Shown here in pieces: positions 7,779-18,300 of a stretch of 64,000 nt of DNA. The first letter of the stretch is position 1; every line of letters begins with the position of its first letter. The notes below the pieces were generated by a model. The model did not search any database. It saw nothing but the letters and a program-made list of their open reading frames with translations, and was not told where the DNA came from. The position numbers and the translations under genes are program-made. The stretch covers positions 281,820-345,819 of the forward strand of contig NZ_JARJBB010000007.1 of assembly GCF_029269835.1 (NCBI RefSeq). The letters are read 5' to 3'. The DNA comes from Streptomyces tropicalis. Its GTDB lineage: Bacteria; Actinomycetota; Actinomycetes; Streptomycetales; Streptomycetaceae.

Positions 7779-9581
7779 ATGCCGGGTTCGCGGTGGAACG
7801 ATCCCCCGGCCGGGGTGCGGCGGAGGGGCCCGGCCGGGGCGCGGGGCGTCCGGCGGGCCCCGGTCGCCGCGGTGGGGCGTGCGCTGTCACCGCGCGGCGC
7901 CCTGGCGCTGCGGGAGGTGGACGGGGCGTTCCTCTTCGCCGCGCGGGCCGCCGTGGGCATGGGCGTGGCCGCCGTGCCGATCGTGGCGGCGGGCAGGCCC
8001 GACCTCGCCGTGTACGCCATGCTGGGCTCCTTCACCAGCACGTTCGGCCGCGATCTCCCGTATGCGCGGCGGGCCCGTGTCCTCGCTCTGGCGGCCGTGG
8101 CGATGACCGCCTGCGTGGGCGGCGGTTCGGCCCTCGCGCTCGCGACGCGTCCGGGCGGGACCACGGCGGGCGCCGCCTGGGTGGTCGCGGCGACGGCGGT
8201 GGTCGCGGGCGTGGCGAAGTTCGTGTGCGACGCCGCGCGGCTCGAGGGGCTGGGCGCGGTCCTGCTGCTGTTCTCGTTCGCGGTGGCCGCGAACGCCCCC
8301 GCGGGCCGCGCCGACGTGGGGACCTGCACCGCGCTCGCGGCGGCGGGGGCGGCGCTCGCGTGGCCGCTGGGCGTCTCGGGCCGGCTGGTGCACCCGGACC
8401 GGCCGCAGCGCCTCGCGGTCGCCAACGCCCAGCGTGCGGTGGCGGAACTGCTGGAGGCGTCCGGCGCGGGGGACGTGCCGCGGCGGACGCGGCACGGCGC
8501 GACCGTCGCGGTCCTGCACGCCTACCGGTGTCTCGGACGTCCGCCACCGGCCCGGCCCCGGACTCCAGCTCCGGGCCGCGACGCGGTGTTCGTGCGTCTC
8601 ACCGACCGGTCCTGGACCCTGCTGGTGCGCTCCGCGCAGGACGCGGTGGACGACCCCGCCGGGATGGCCCGGCACCTGCGCGGGCAGGCCCGCCTCCTCA
8701 CCGGACGACGCCACCGCCTTCCCTCCGGCCTGTACGAGGCGCCGCCCGGAACGGCACCCCCGGGAGCGGCCGGGGGCACGGCCCGGACCGCGGCTGCCGG
8801 GGCGACGGAGACCGACGCCGCCGCGCTGCGGGCCGGCGAGCTGCTGGTCGGGCGGCCGGGCCACGGCGTGCACCTGGGCGTACTGGCCGTGCCCGCGCTG
8901 CGGATGGCGCTGGGCACCGGTGCGGCCGGGGGTCTCGCCGCGCTGCTGCACCTGGAGCACGGCTACTGGGCGGCCGTCACGGCGGCGGCCGTGCTGCACT
9001 CGGTGAACCTGCGCACCACCGCCCAGCGCGCCGTGCAGCGGACCCTGGGCACCGCCACCGGGCTGCTGATCGCCCTCGTGCTGCTGGCCGCGCACCCGGA
9101 ACCCCTGGCCCTCGCCCTGGTGATCGTGTGCCTGGAGTTCCTGCTGGAGTACCTCGTGGCCCGCAACTACGCGCTGGGCGTCGTCTTCCTCACCCCGATG
9201 GCGCTGCTGTTGAGCGACCTCGCGGCTCCCGCGCCCACCGGGGAGCTGGTCCTCGACCGGGTGCTCGGCAGCGTGCTGGGCATCGCCGTGGGGCTGCTGT
9301 GCGCCCTGCTGGTGGTGCACGACCGGGCCGCCACACGGGTGGACCGTGCTCTGGCCGCGTGTGCGGCCCTCGCCGACGAGGCCGAACGGACGCGGTCCGG
9401 GACCTCCTCCGCGCCGCTCGCGCTGGTCCAGGTCCGGCTGGCGACGGCCGTCGTGGAACTGCGGGAGGCCGACGACGCCGCTGCGGGTGAGCTGTGGCCC
9501 GCGGGGATCGACCCCGCCGGACTCGCCGCCACCGAGCGACGCGCCTACACGCTGCTCGCCGAGCTGGACCGGCGGCGGTAG
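7779..9581 (+). CDS. FUSC-family membrane protein
   Basis: A 600-residue integral membrane protein with two blocks of hydrophobic helices (roughly residues 50-220 and 370-500) separated by a soluble linker. This is the layout of FUSC/aromatic-acid-exporter-like (DUF2955/YccS-like) proteins. The second block carries the HGYWAAVTAAAVL stretch and the VARNYALGVVFLTPMALLL stretch typical of the family. Function in Streptomyces is not established; relatives export aromatic acids or are linked to envelope stress. The ATG at 7779 is chosen on conservation of the protein start only; the ribosome site is weak and an in-frame ATG at 7731 exists. It is divergent from the molybdenum enzyme. Confidence 0.8.
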   Translation: MPGSRWNDPPAGVRRRGPAGARGVRRAPVAAVGRALSPRGALALREVDGAFLFAARAAVGMGVAAVPIVAAGRPDLAVYAMLGSFTSTFGRDLPYARRARVLALAAVAMTACVGGGSALALATRPGGTTAGAAWVVAATAVVAGVAKFVCDAARLEGLGAVLLLFSFAVAANAPAGRADVGTCTALAAAGAALAWPLGVSGRLVHPDRPQRLAVANAQRAVAELLEASGAGDVPRRTRHGATVAVLHAYRCLGRPPPARPRTPAPGRDAVFVRLTDRSWTLLVRSAQDAVDDPAGMARHLRGQARLLTGRRHRLPSGLYEAPPGTAPPGAAGGTARTAAAGATETDAAALRAGELLVGRPGHGVHLGVLAVPALRMALGTGAAGGLAALLHLEHGYWAAVTAAAVLHSVNLRTTAQRAVQRTLGTATGLLIALVLLAAHPEPLALALVIVCLEFLLEYLVARNYALGVVFLTPMALLLSDLAAPAPTGELVLDRVLGSVLGIAVGLLCALLVVHDRAATRVDRALAACAALADEAERTRSGTSSAPLALVQVRLATAVVELREADDAAAGELWPAGIDPAGLAATERRAYTLLAELDRRR

Positions 9582-9609
9582 GGCCGCTCGAGGGTGCCGC
9601 GACCAGGTG

Positions 9610-10216
9610 CGCCGCGCGGAGGGCCGACGGTGCCCGGCGGATCAGGCCGGCTGCGGAGTCGACCGGTGCAGGCCCTTGCGGTCGCAGTAGGCGGGTCATG
9701 GCGAAGCCGGAGAGAAGGGCCGGCGCCGCTCCGACGGCGATCATGGTCCAGGCGCGGGCGAGTCCGGCGTCGGCGCGCGCGTCGACGAACGGGATGGCCC
9801 GGACGCCGTCGCTGGACTGCCGCATGGGCTCGAAGAGGGACAGGAAGCGGTAGAGGCCGGGGACGGCCCGGAGCGGGACGGTGGCGCCCGAGGACGGGCA
9901 CCAGCGCGAGGAGGCCGGTCAGCACGGTGGGGAACAGCCACGGCGCCGGGCGCCGCAGGAGGGCGCCGAGGCCCGCCGGGGCGGTGCCTCGGACGGCGGG
10001 GTGCCCGGGGTGCCTGGAGGGGACCCCGCCGGGGATGCCCGTGCCGGACGACGGCGGACGTCCGGGGGCGGGCGCGCCGCTGCGCCCGTCCCCGTGTCCT
10101 CCGCCCCCGGTCCCGGCCCCGTCCTCCTGTCCCGCGGTCCCGTCCTCGCGTCCCCCGGTCCCGTCGCCGTGCCCGCCGGCCGCGGGGGTGTCGCGGTCCT
10201 CGCGGTCGGCGTCCAT
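9610..10216 (-). pseudogene. Frameshifted membrane protein fragment (DUF3533/ABC-2-like C-terminus)
   Basis: A good ribosome site (AGGGAG) precedes the ATG at 10216. The first 75 residues are a Gly/Asp/Arg low-complexity stretch, followed by a membrane-like segment (APWLFPTVLTGLLALVPVLG). The reading frame then breaks: around 9885-9890 the coding signal moves to another frame, which continues as ATVPLRAVPGLYRFLS and then a second membrane segment (AWTMIAVGAAPALLSGFAMT). A single-base change in the run at 9886-9889 would restore one frame. The joined segment resembles the C-terminal membrane part of YhgE/Pip or DUF3533-type proteins, but the large N-terminal part of such proteins is missing. 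The 3' end is uncertain. It is either a decayed gene or a sequencing error. Confidence 0.55.
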
Positions 10217-10280
10217 GGTTCTCCCTGGTTCCGGAGGGCCGATGCCTCCGGCTGCGGCGGCGACGGGTCACGCACGGTCC

Positions 10281-10358
10281 TCAGGACTGGGGACGGCGAC
10301 CGTGGTTCGCGGCGTGCTTGCGGCGGGCCTTCTTCTTGCGGCGTCGCTTCGACGACAT
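10281..10358 (-). CDS. Ribosomal protein bL37
   Basis: A 25-residue, strongly basic protein starting MSSKRRRKKKARRK and ending in ANHGRRPQS. It matches the actinobacterial large-subunit protein bL37 described from mycobacterial ribosome structures, which has the same length, a Lys/Arg-rich N-terminus and the closing ANHGKRP-type motif. AAAGGAG lies seven bases before the ATG. bL37 binds 23S rRNA near the subunit surface. The gene sits alone between two small genes, not in a ribosomal operon. Confidence 0.85.
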   Translation of the reverse strand: MSSKRRRKKKARRKHAANHGRRPQS

Positions 10359-10384
10359 GGGGAGATCTCCTTTCACCTGGCCGG

Positions 10385-10600
10385 TCAGAGGTCGGGGGTG
10401 GCCGGCCGGAGGCCGGACGGGAGGCCGGGGCGCCGGGTCCGGGCGGCCGCTTCCTGGGCCTGCTCCTCCCGCAGTTCGGCCCGGTCCGCCTGTGTGCGGG
10501 CGGCGAGTTCGTCCGCGTCGGGCCGCAGGGGCATGCCCCGCCCGTGTCCGGTGTCCGGGTCCCCCTCGACTTCCTTGTTGGACTTGTGGTGGTGGGCCAT
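10385..10600 (-). CDS. Small hydrophilic hypothetical protein
   Basis: A 71-residue protein starting MAHHHKSNKEVEGDPDT, with GAGGGAG five bases before the ATG. It is charged, has no membrane segment and looks partly disordered, with a helical Ala/Glu/Arg stretch (about residues 28-55) rich in EEQAQEAAAR. The family is not recognised. It lies 26 bases upstream of bL37 on the same strand and may be cotranscribed with it. Confidence 0.7.
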   Translation of the reverse strand: MAHHHKSNKEVEGDPDTGHGRGMPLRPDADELAARTQADRAELREEQAQEAAARTRRPGLPSGLRPATPDL

Positions 10601-10662
10601 GACCGCTCCCTCGCACGAGTGTTTCCTGCGCACGTTCCGGGGGCCGGGTCCGCGGGCGGCGG

Positions 10663-13251
<2,589 letters not shown>

Positions 13252-13477
13252 GGCGCCTCCAGGGCGGCGAGACCACATTCCACTCAAACAACAGGGTGGG
13301 TGGCCTGCAACCGGAGCACGACCGGCCGCCGGGGGCCCGGCCTGGCACTCGGTGCCGCCCGGAATCCGGGCCGGGAGGCCGGGGCCGCCGGCCGCCCGGC
13401 CCGCGGCCCCGGCCGCCCCTGCTCGCTGCACGGGTGACTGCGGCTCGCAGCCATGGCCCGTGGCCGTAGGGGCGCCG

Positions 13478-13879
13478 TCAGCCCCGGGGGCTGCTGATCC
13501 GCTCCGGCTCGATGACGTAGAGGACCCGGACCTGGTCGCGGCCTCCGAACCACGGGTAGGGGCCGCCCAGGTACTTCTGCGACAGCGCCTCGATGTGCTC
13601 GACCGCGCCGTCCGTCGTGGTCCGGACGACCCGGCCGCGAATCTGTACGTACGAGGAGGGGTCGGCCGGGTCCGAGACGGCGACGGCGACGCGGGGGTCG
13701 CGGGCGATGTTCCGGGTCTTCTGGTGCGAGGCGACGCTGTTGATCAGCACGTGCTCGCCGTCGGTGTCGACCCAGGTCTGGGTGAGCTGGGGCGAGCCGT
13801 CCGGCATGGTGGTGGCGAGATAGCAGGTGCTGGGGCGGCGCAGCAGCGCCACGAGGTCCTCGCCGAGGGGCACGGGCAC
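13478..13879 (-). CDS. PPOX-class flavin/F420-dependent protein
   Basis: A 133-residue split-barrel protein of the pyridoxamine-phosphate-oxidase-like superfamily. Visible marks are CYLATTMPDGSPQLTQTWVD near the N-terminus, the HQKTRNIARDPRVAVAVSDP stretch, and IRGRVVRTTTDGAVEHIEAL. This pattern is typical of actinobacterial F420-dependent reductases and related FMN proteins. Substrate unknown. GGAGG lies five bases before the GTG at 13879, which fixes the start. A monocistronic gene between clpC and the tRNA. Confidence 0.85.
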   Translation of the reverse strand: MPVPLGEDLVALLRRPSTCYLATTMPDGSPQLTQTWVDTDGEHVLINSVASHQKTRNIARDPRVAVAVSDPADPSSYVQIRGRVVRTTTDGAVEHIEALSQKYLGGPYPWFGGRDQVRVLYVIEPERISSPRG

Positions 13880-14096
13880 GGGTTCCTCCGTCGGGGGGCA
13901 CGGGATCGGATCCGGCCACAGTAGACAGCGGGGCCGGGCGCGGGACACGCACCCCGCCGGTCGCCGCCGCTGCTCCGCGGGCCGGGTCCGGCTCGGGCGG
14001 CGCCGTCCCGCCGGACCGTCAACCGGGCCACCGGCCGGGCGGGTTGGGAAAACCCCTGGCTCCTCGTGCTGCGCCCGGGCTACGCTCCACGGCAAG

Positions 14097-14170
14097 GCGG
14101 GGTCGTAGCACAGAGGTAATGCGCCGCGATGCCATCTCGGAGGACGCCGGTTCGAATCCGGCCGCCCCGC
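14097..14170 (+). tRNA. tRNA-Gly (GCC), irregular
   Basis: The anticodon arm (14124-14140) has a seven-base loop with GCC, and the T-arm is perfect (GCCGG-TTCGAAT-CCGGC, 14146-14162). The D-arm begins with TAGCAC and contains GG. Several positions are irregular: the acceptor pairing GCGGGG/CCCCGC works only with a bulged T at 14103 or with mismatches, the anticodon stem has a C-T mismatch, and the D-stem ends in a C-A pair. No CCA is encoded. It could be a functional but unusual tRNA-Gly or a decaying copy. Confidence 0.7.
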
Positions 14171-14197
14171 CCCTCCACGTCCGCCGGGTGCGGCACC

Positions 14198-15088
14198 TCA
14201 GCGGAAGGTGTCGCACTGGGCCGTGTCCCCGGTGCGGTAGCCCTGGTGGAACCACTGCTGACGCTGCGCGGCCGAACCGTGGGTCCAGGTCTCCGGGTTC
14301 ACCCGGCCCTGGAAGCGCTCCTGGATCCGGTCGTCGCCGACCGCGGCGGCCGCGTCGAGGCCGTCGCGGATGTCGGCCTGCGTGAGACTGGTGATGAGGG
14401 GCCTGCCGGTGGCCGGGTCGGGGGCCGTGGTGGCGTGGTGGGCCCACACCCCGGCGTAGCAGTCCGCCTGGAGTTCCGTGCGCACGGCGGCGCTGGAGGT
14501 CCCGGTCCGGCCGTCCTGGTTCCGCGCCAGCACACCGGTGAGGTCCTGGACGTGGTGCCCGTACTCGTGGGCGACCACGTAGGCCTGCGCGAAGGGACCG
14601 CCGCTCGCGCCGAACTTGGTGCGCAACTCGTCGAAGAAGTCCAGGTCGATGTAGACCTTTCGGTCGCCGGGGCAGTAGAAGGGGCCGACGGCCGAGGTCG
14701 CCGTGCCGCAGGCGGTGGCCACCTGCCGGCTGAAGAACACCGTCGGGGCCTGCCGGTAGGTGCTGTGCCGGTCCCTGAATTCCTGCGTCCAGTAGTCCTG
14801 GACGCTGTTCACGACGGCGACGACGCGGCAGTCCTCCCTGGCGTTGGCGTCCCGGCCGGTGCGGCAGGACTGCGCGAGCTGCGGCAGGGAGGAGACGGGC
14901 GGCGCGGGCCGGTGTCCGCCCGAGGAGAGCCCGAGCTGGTCGGGGCCCACGCCGAGCAGGAGCCCGACCGCCAGCACGATCAGGCCGATGACGCCGCCAC
15001 CGACGGTCACGCCCCCGCCGGGGATCCGGCTGCCCCGGGTGTCCTGCACCTCGGAGGTGTCCAGATCCGCGTCGTCGTCGAACTGCAT
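14198..15088 (-). CDS. Neutral zinc metallopeptidase, membrane-anchored (YpfJ/KPN_02809 type)
   Basis: A 296-residue predicted zinc protease. It has a cytoplasmic N-terminus (MQFDDDADLDTSEV), one membrane helix at about residues 35-55 (VIGLIVLAVGLLLGVG), and an extracytoplasmic catalytic domain with the HEYGHHVQ zinc motif and the downstream ELQADCYAGVWA stretch that supplies the third ligand. The four cysteines in the outer domain probably form disulfides. Natural substrates of this family are unknown. GAGGGTGG lies before the ATG at 15088. The tRNA lies just beyond its 3' end on the other strand. Confidence 0.9.
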   Translation of the reverse strand: MQFDDDADLDTSEVQDTRGSRIPGGGVTVGGGVIGLIVLAVGLLLGVGPDQLGLSSGGHRPAPPVSSLPQLAQSCRTGRDANAREDCRVVAVVNSVQDYWTQEFRDRHSTYRQAPTVFFSRQVATACGTATSAVGPFYCPGDRKVYIDLDFFDELRTKFGASGGPFAQAYVVAHEYGHHVQDLTGVLARNQDGRTGTSSAAVRTELQADCYAGVWAHHATTAPDPATGRPLITSLTQADIRDGLDAAAAVGDDRIQERFQGRVNPETWTHGSAAQRQQWFHQGYRTGDTAQCDTFR

Positions 15089-15281
15089 GTGCGCCACCCT
15101 CGCGATGTGTCGGTGCCCGGCTGCATGCGTACCCCGGCCGGAGTCCGGGGGCACCCGGGCGGGTTCCGTCCTCCGGGTCCGCCCGCGGGGACCCGGTACG
15201 TCCCCACCCTACGAGTGGCCCGGGGCGCGGGGCGGCTGCCCGGGGCCGGGCGGGCCGCGGTGTCCGCCGCGTGGATGCGGG

Positions 15282-16574
15282 TCAGGCCGGGCTGAGCGGA
15301 TGGGAGGCCGTCGCGGAGCGCGGCGGCCAGGCGTGCGGGGAGAGGATGCCGAGGACGTAGGCGCGGGCGACGAGGGCGGCGCGGGTCGGTGCGTCCAGGA
15401 GGTCGCGCAGCCGGCTGAGGTGGTAGTCGACGGTCTGGCGGGACAGGTGCAGGGACGCCGCGATGTCCGCGTTGCTGTGCCCGGCGGCGAGCAGGGCGAG
15501 GATGCGCACCTGGGTGGCGGTCAGCGGGGGGTGCGCCTCGTGGCGCAGGCCGAGGTGGGTGACGACGGCCCAGACGCCGCGCGGGCCGCCGGGGCTGCGG
15601 CCGACGGTGGTGAGGTGCAGCCAGGCCCGGCGCAGCCGGCGCTCGCTGTCGACGAGCACGGCGGAGGTGCGGGCGCTGCGGCGCCGGCCGTCGACGAGGT
15701 CGTCCCACAGCCGGTGCAGCTCCCGCCGCTCGGGCGTCTCGGCGAGGAGGGCGTCGGCCGGCAGCCCGACCAGGTCGGAGAGGCGGGCGTGCAGGATCTC
15801 GGCGGCGGCCGTGCTGGCCTCGCCGACCAGTCCGTCGGGAGTGAGGCGGACGCAGGGCAGACCGCTGTGGTCGCGCAGTGCGCGCAGGTCCTCCTCCGCC
15901 TGCCGGCGCTGGTCGAGCGCCTGGGTGTAGTCGGTGATGTCGACGTAGATCCCGGCCACGCAGCGCCGGGAGCCCCAGCGGACCGGGAAGCGGTATCCGG
16001 CGGCCCGTCCGCTGGTGCCGTCGGCACGCCGGTAGGTGAGGGTGTGGCGGACGGGTCGGCCGCCGGAGAGGACCTCCTGGTCGAGGGCGAGGAAGCGGAC
16101 GGCGTCGTCGGGTCCGTCGACGTCGCCGAGGTGGCGGCCGACCACGTCGTCCCGGGTGGTGCCGTAGAGGTGGGCGTAGGCGTGGTTGGTCCACAGGTAG
16201 CACCCGGAGGCGTCGCGGACGAACGCGGCGGCGGGGGTGAGGTCGGCGAAGGAGACGTACGGGTCGGTGTCCGCGGAACGGCCGCCGACCTCGACCGCCA
16301 CTCCCCTGCTGCGGTGCGGGCGGGTGCCGCGCCCGGCCGCGGGCCAGCTGACGTCGAAGGTCCGGCCCTCGAAGTGCGCCTGGTAGTGGCCGCCGGTCCC
16401 CGGCGGGTGGGGTGCCGTGTCGAAGTCCGCGCGGAGGGTGTCCAGGAAGCGGCGGGCGGTCCCCTCGTCCGTGAAGGCGCCGCCGCCGCTGTCGACCACT
16501 CTCAGCCCGCCGTCGGCCTCCCACCAGGACACGGGGAGATGCGCGAGCAGGGACTTGAAATCGGCCTCGTCCAC
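15282..16574 (-). CDS. PAS-domain LuxR-type regulator
   Basis: A 430-residue regulator. The N-terminal half contains PAS-like sensor segments: FEGRTFDVSWPAAGR, SGCYLWTNHAYAHLYGTTRD and FPVRWGSRRCVAGIYVDITD, the last being a typical PAC end. A second, less clear sensor stretch follows. The C-terminal 65 residues (about 355-420) are a LuxR helix-turn-helix (TATQVRILALLAAGHSNADI then SRQTVDYHLSRLRDLL). AAGGAG lies seven bases before the GTG at 16574. It is divergent from the ATP-grasp operon across about 350 bases with two palindromes, and may control it. Ligand or redox signal unknown. Confidence 0.88.
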   Translation of the reverse strand: MDEADFKSLLAHLPVSWWEADGGLRVVDSGGGAFTDEGTARRFLDTLRADFDTAPHPPGTGGHYQAHFEGRTFDVSWPAAGRGTRPHRSRGVAVEVGGRSADTDPYVSFADLTPAAAFVRDASGCYLWTNHAYAHLYGTTRDDVVGRHLGDVDGPDDAVRFLALDQEVLSGGRPVRHTLTYRRADGTSGRAAGYRFPVRWGSRRCVAGIYVDITDYTQALDQRRQAEEDLRALRDHSGLPCVRLTPDGLVGEASTAAAEILHARLSDLVGLPADALLAETPERRELHRLWDDLVDGRRRSARTSAVLVDSERRLRRAWLHLTTVGRSPGGPRGVWAVVTHLGLRHEAHPPLTATQVRILALLAAGHSNADIAASLHLSRQTVDYHLSRLRDLLDAPTRAALVARAYVLGILSPHAWPPRSATASHPLSPA

Positions 16575-16750
16575 GGCCCAACTCCTTCAACATTCCATCA
16601 GAATTACGTTGAGTAACACGGCATGCGTATCCCGTAGGAGCGTGCGGCATGCCGGGGGGCAGCCCGGGGCCGCCCTCTTCCCGCCGTCGCCCCGGGGCGG
16701 GCACTAGCGCATCACCGAACCTTCACACACCGTCAACTGGGTGCGTACTT

Positions 16751-16764
16751 CAGGCATTTGCCTG
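16751..16764. promoter_or_regulatory. Palindrome in the regulator/ATP-grasp intergenic region
   Basis: CAGGCA-TT-TGCCTG is a perfect 14-base palindrome, 176 bases upstream of the ATP-grasp start and 177 upstream of the PAS-LuxR start. Its central position between divergent genes suits a regulator site. The binding protein is unknown; the PAS-LuxR protein is a candidate. Confidence 0.45.
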
Positions 16765-16882
16765 ACCCGTTCGGGCCCGGCGCCCTCGGCCGGACGGTGC
16801 GGGACTGCTTCGCTTGAGAGAGGACGCGCGACGCCGCGCAACCGGCGGCCGACAGGCCGTGAGGGCCGACACGACCGCGTGC

Positions 16883-16894
16883 CGAAACGTTTCG
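16883..16894. promoter_or_regulatory. CGAAACGTTTCG palindrome before the ATP-grasp gene
   Basis: A perfect 12-base palindrome with a central CG, 33 bases upstream of the GTG start. The form resembles LacI/GalR-family operators. No LacI-type regulator is encoded in the window, so any such control would come from elsewhere. Confidence 0.5.
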
Positions 16895-16926
16895 ATGTCC
16901 CCGGAGACCAGAGGAGATGGGTATCT

Positions 16927-18300
16927 GTGAGCAAGGTGCTGTACGTGCATGCAAAGGGCGGCCCGCCGGTGGGATACGCCCTGACGCGGGTGGCCGCGAG
17001 GGCCGCGGTGCACCTGCTGGCACTCAGCGAACTGCCCGGCACGGTCGCGGCGGACGCCGCCCGGCTGTGCGCCTCGGTCGTGCGTCCGGACGCCACCGGG
17101 GAGCGGGACCTGGTGGAGCTCATCACCGACCGGGCGCGTGCGGTGGGCGCGGACGCCGTCGTCACCTTCTCGGAGTACGCGGTCGTCGCGGTCGCCGAGG
17201 CCTCCCGGCGGCTCGGCCTGCCGGGAGCGGGCGAGGCCTGCGCGCTCGCCCGCGACAAGCGGCTGATGCGGAGCGTGTGGGACCGGCACGGCATCGAACA
17301 GCCCCGCTTCCGGGCCGTCGCCACGGCCGCAGAACTGCGCTCCGCGACCGAGGAGTTGTCGTTACCTCTCCTGCTCAAGGCGGCCTGGAGCGCCGGTTCG
17401 ACCGCCCACCAGGTCATCGAGTCGACCGAGCAGGCGCCGGGTGCCTGGGAACGGTCGCGCGCGGTGATGGCCGCATCGGCGCAACTGGGCTACGCGGAGC
17501 TCCATGTCGCGGACGCGGGTGAGGACTTCATCGTCGAGGAGATCGTCTCCGGCTCGGCCGGGGACTGGTTCGACGGACCCGGCTGGGGCGACTACGTCAG
17601 CGTGGAGGGCGTCGTCGTGGACGGCGTGTTCAAGCCGGTGTGCCTGAGCGGCCGGATGCCGACGGTGGCACCCTTCACCGAGCGCGCGGGCATCACCCCG
17701 GCGGCCCTCGGGGACGCGGCGCAGGAGCGGGTCGTGGCGCTCGCCCGGCGCGCGGTGGAGGCGCTCGGGCTGGACACCTGCGGCACCCACACGGAGATCA
17801 AGCTCGGTGCGGGCGGCCGGATGTGGGTGATCGAGACCGCCGCGCGCTTCGGCGGCGCCATGACGGTCCCGCAGATCGAGGAGGTGTTCGGACTCGACCT
17901 GGTCGGCCTGTTCACCGACCAGCTGCTCGGCCGCAGGCCGCTGTGGCCGGACCGGACCCTCACACCGCACGAGGCCAAGGGCGCCGCGGGCTCCTTCGTG
18001 GTGCTCGCCGTCGACGGTGCCGGCGCGCCCTGGACGCGGCGGCACCGGTGGGACTCCTGCGCGGTGGTGCGCTCGGCGCCGGTGAGTGCGGGCGGCACGC
18101 TGTCCGTCGTCGCGGAGAGCTCCCTGCCGGACGGCACGCCCGTGCCCGTCTACGACCCGGCCGCCGGGGCCAACACCATGGCGGCGCTGTGCCTGCTGTC
18201 GGCCGACGCCCCGCAGACCGTCGTCCACGACTTCACCGCCCTGGTGGACGCCCTGCCGGCGATCCTGCCCGCCGCCGGTGCCGAGGAGGTCACGGCATGA
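16927..18300 (+). CDS. ATP-grasp carboxylate-amine ligase-like protein
   Basis: A 457-residue ATP-grasp enzyme, expected to activate a carboxylate as acyl-phosphate and join it to an amine or thiol. Domain order: Rossmann-like N-domain (1-115), ATP-grasp A/B (about 115-320) with LARDKRLMRSVWDRHGI, the lysine strand LPLLLKAAW, the Glu-rich EEIVSG strand and the metal site VIETAARFGG (Glu303; the usual second Asn is Ala), then a C-terminal domain. GAGGAGA precedes the GTG. A rare TTA codon (Leu146) means translation should depend on the bldA tRNA, tying expression to late growth. It overlaps the next gene by ATGA. Substrates are unknown. Confidence 0.85.
   Translation: MSKVLYVHAKGGPPVGYALTRVAARAAVHLLALSELPGTVAADAARLCASVVRPDATGERDLVELITDRARAVGADAVVTFSEYAVVAVAEASRRLGLPGAGEACALARDKRLMRSVWDRHGIEQPRFRAVATAAELRSATEELSLPLLLKAAWSAGSTAHQVIESTEQAPGAWERSRAVMAASAQLGYAELHVADAGEDFIVEEIVSGSAGDWFDGPGWGDYVSVEGVVVDGVFKPVCLSGRMPTVAPFTERAGITPAALGDAAQERVVALARRAVEALGLDTCGTHTEIKLGAGGRMWVIETAARFGGAMTVPQIEEVFGLDLVGLFTDQLLGRRPLWPDRTLTPHEAKGAAGSFVVLAVDGAGAPWTRRHRWDSCAVVRSAPVSAGGTLSVVAESSLPDGTPVPVYDPAAGANTMAALCLLSADAPQTVVHDFTALVDALPAILPAAGAEEVTA
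17362..17364 (+). promoter_or_regulatory. TTA (bldA) codon in the ATP-grasp gene
   Basis: In-frame TTA at codon 146 of the ATP-grasp gene. In Streptomyces the leucyl-tRNA that reads UUA is the developmental switch bldA, so this codon probably delays the whole coupled operon until differentiation. No other in-frame TTA was noticed in the window, although the check was by eye. Confidence 0.75.

Noticed and set aside
5044..7890. Long minus-strand open frame across the molybdenum enzyme region.
   Set aside because: A shadow frame with low-complexity composition; the YdeP-type frame carries all family motifs.
13252..13300. HspR (HAIR) heat-shock operator for the ClpC gene.
   Set aside because: Only one half, TTTGAGT, could be found. 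The consensus has two arms separated by seven bases.
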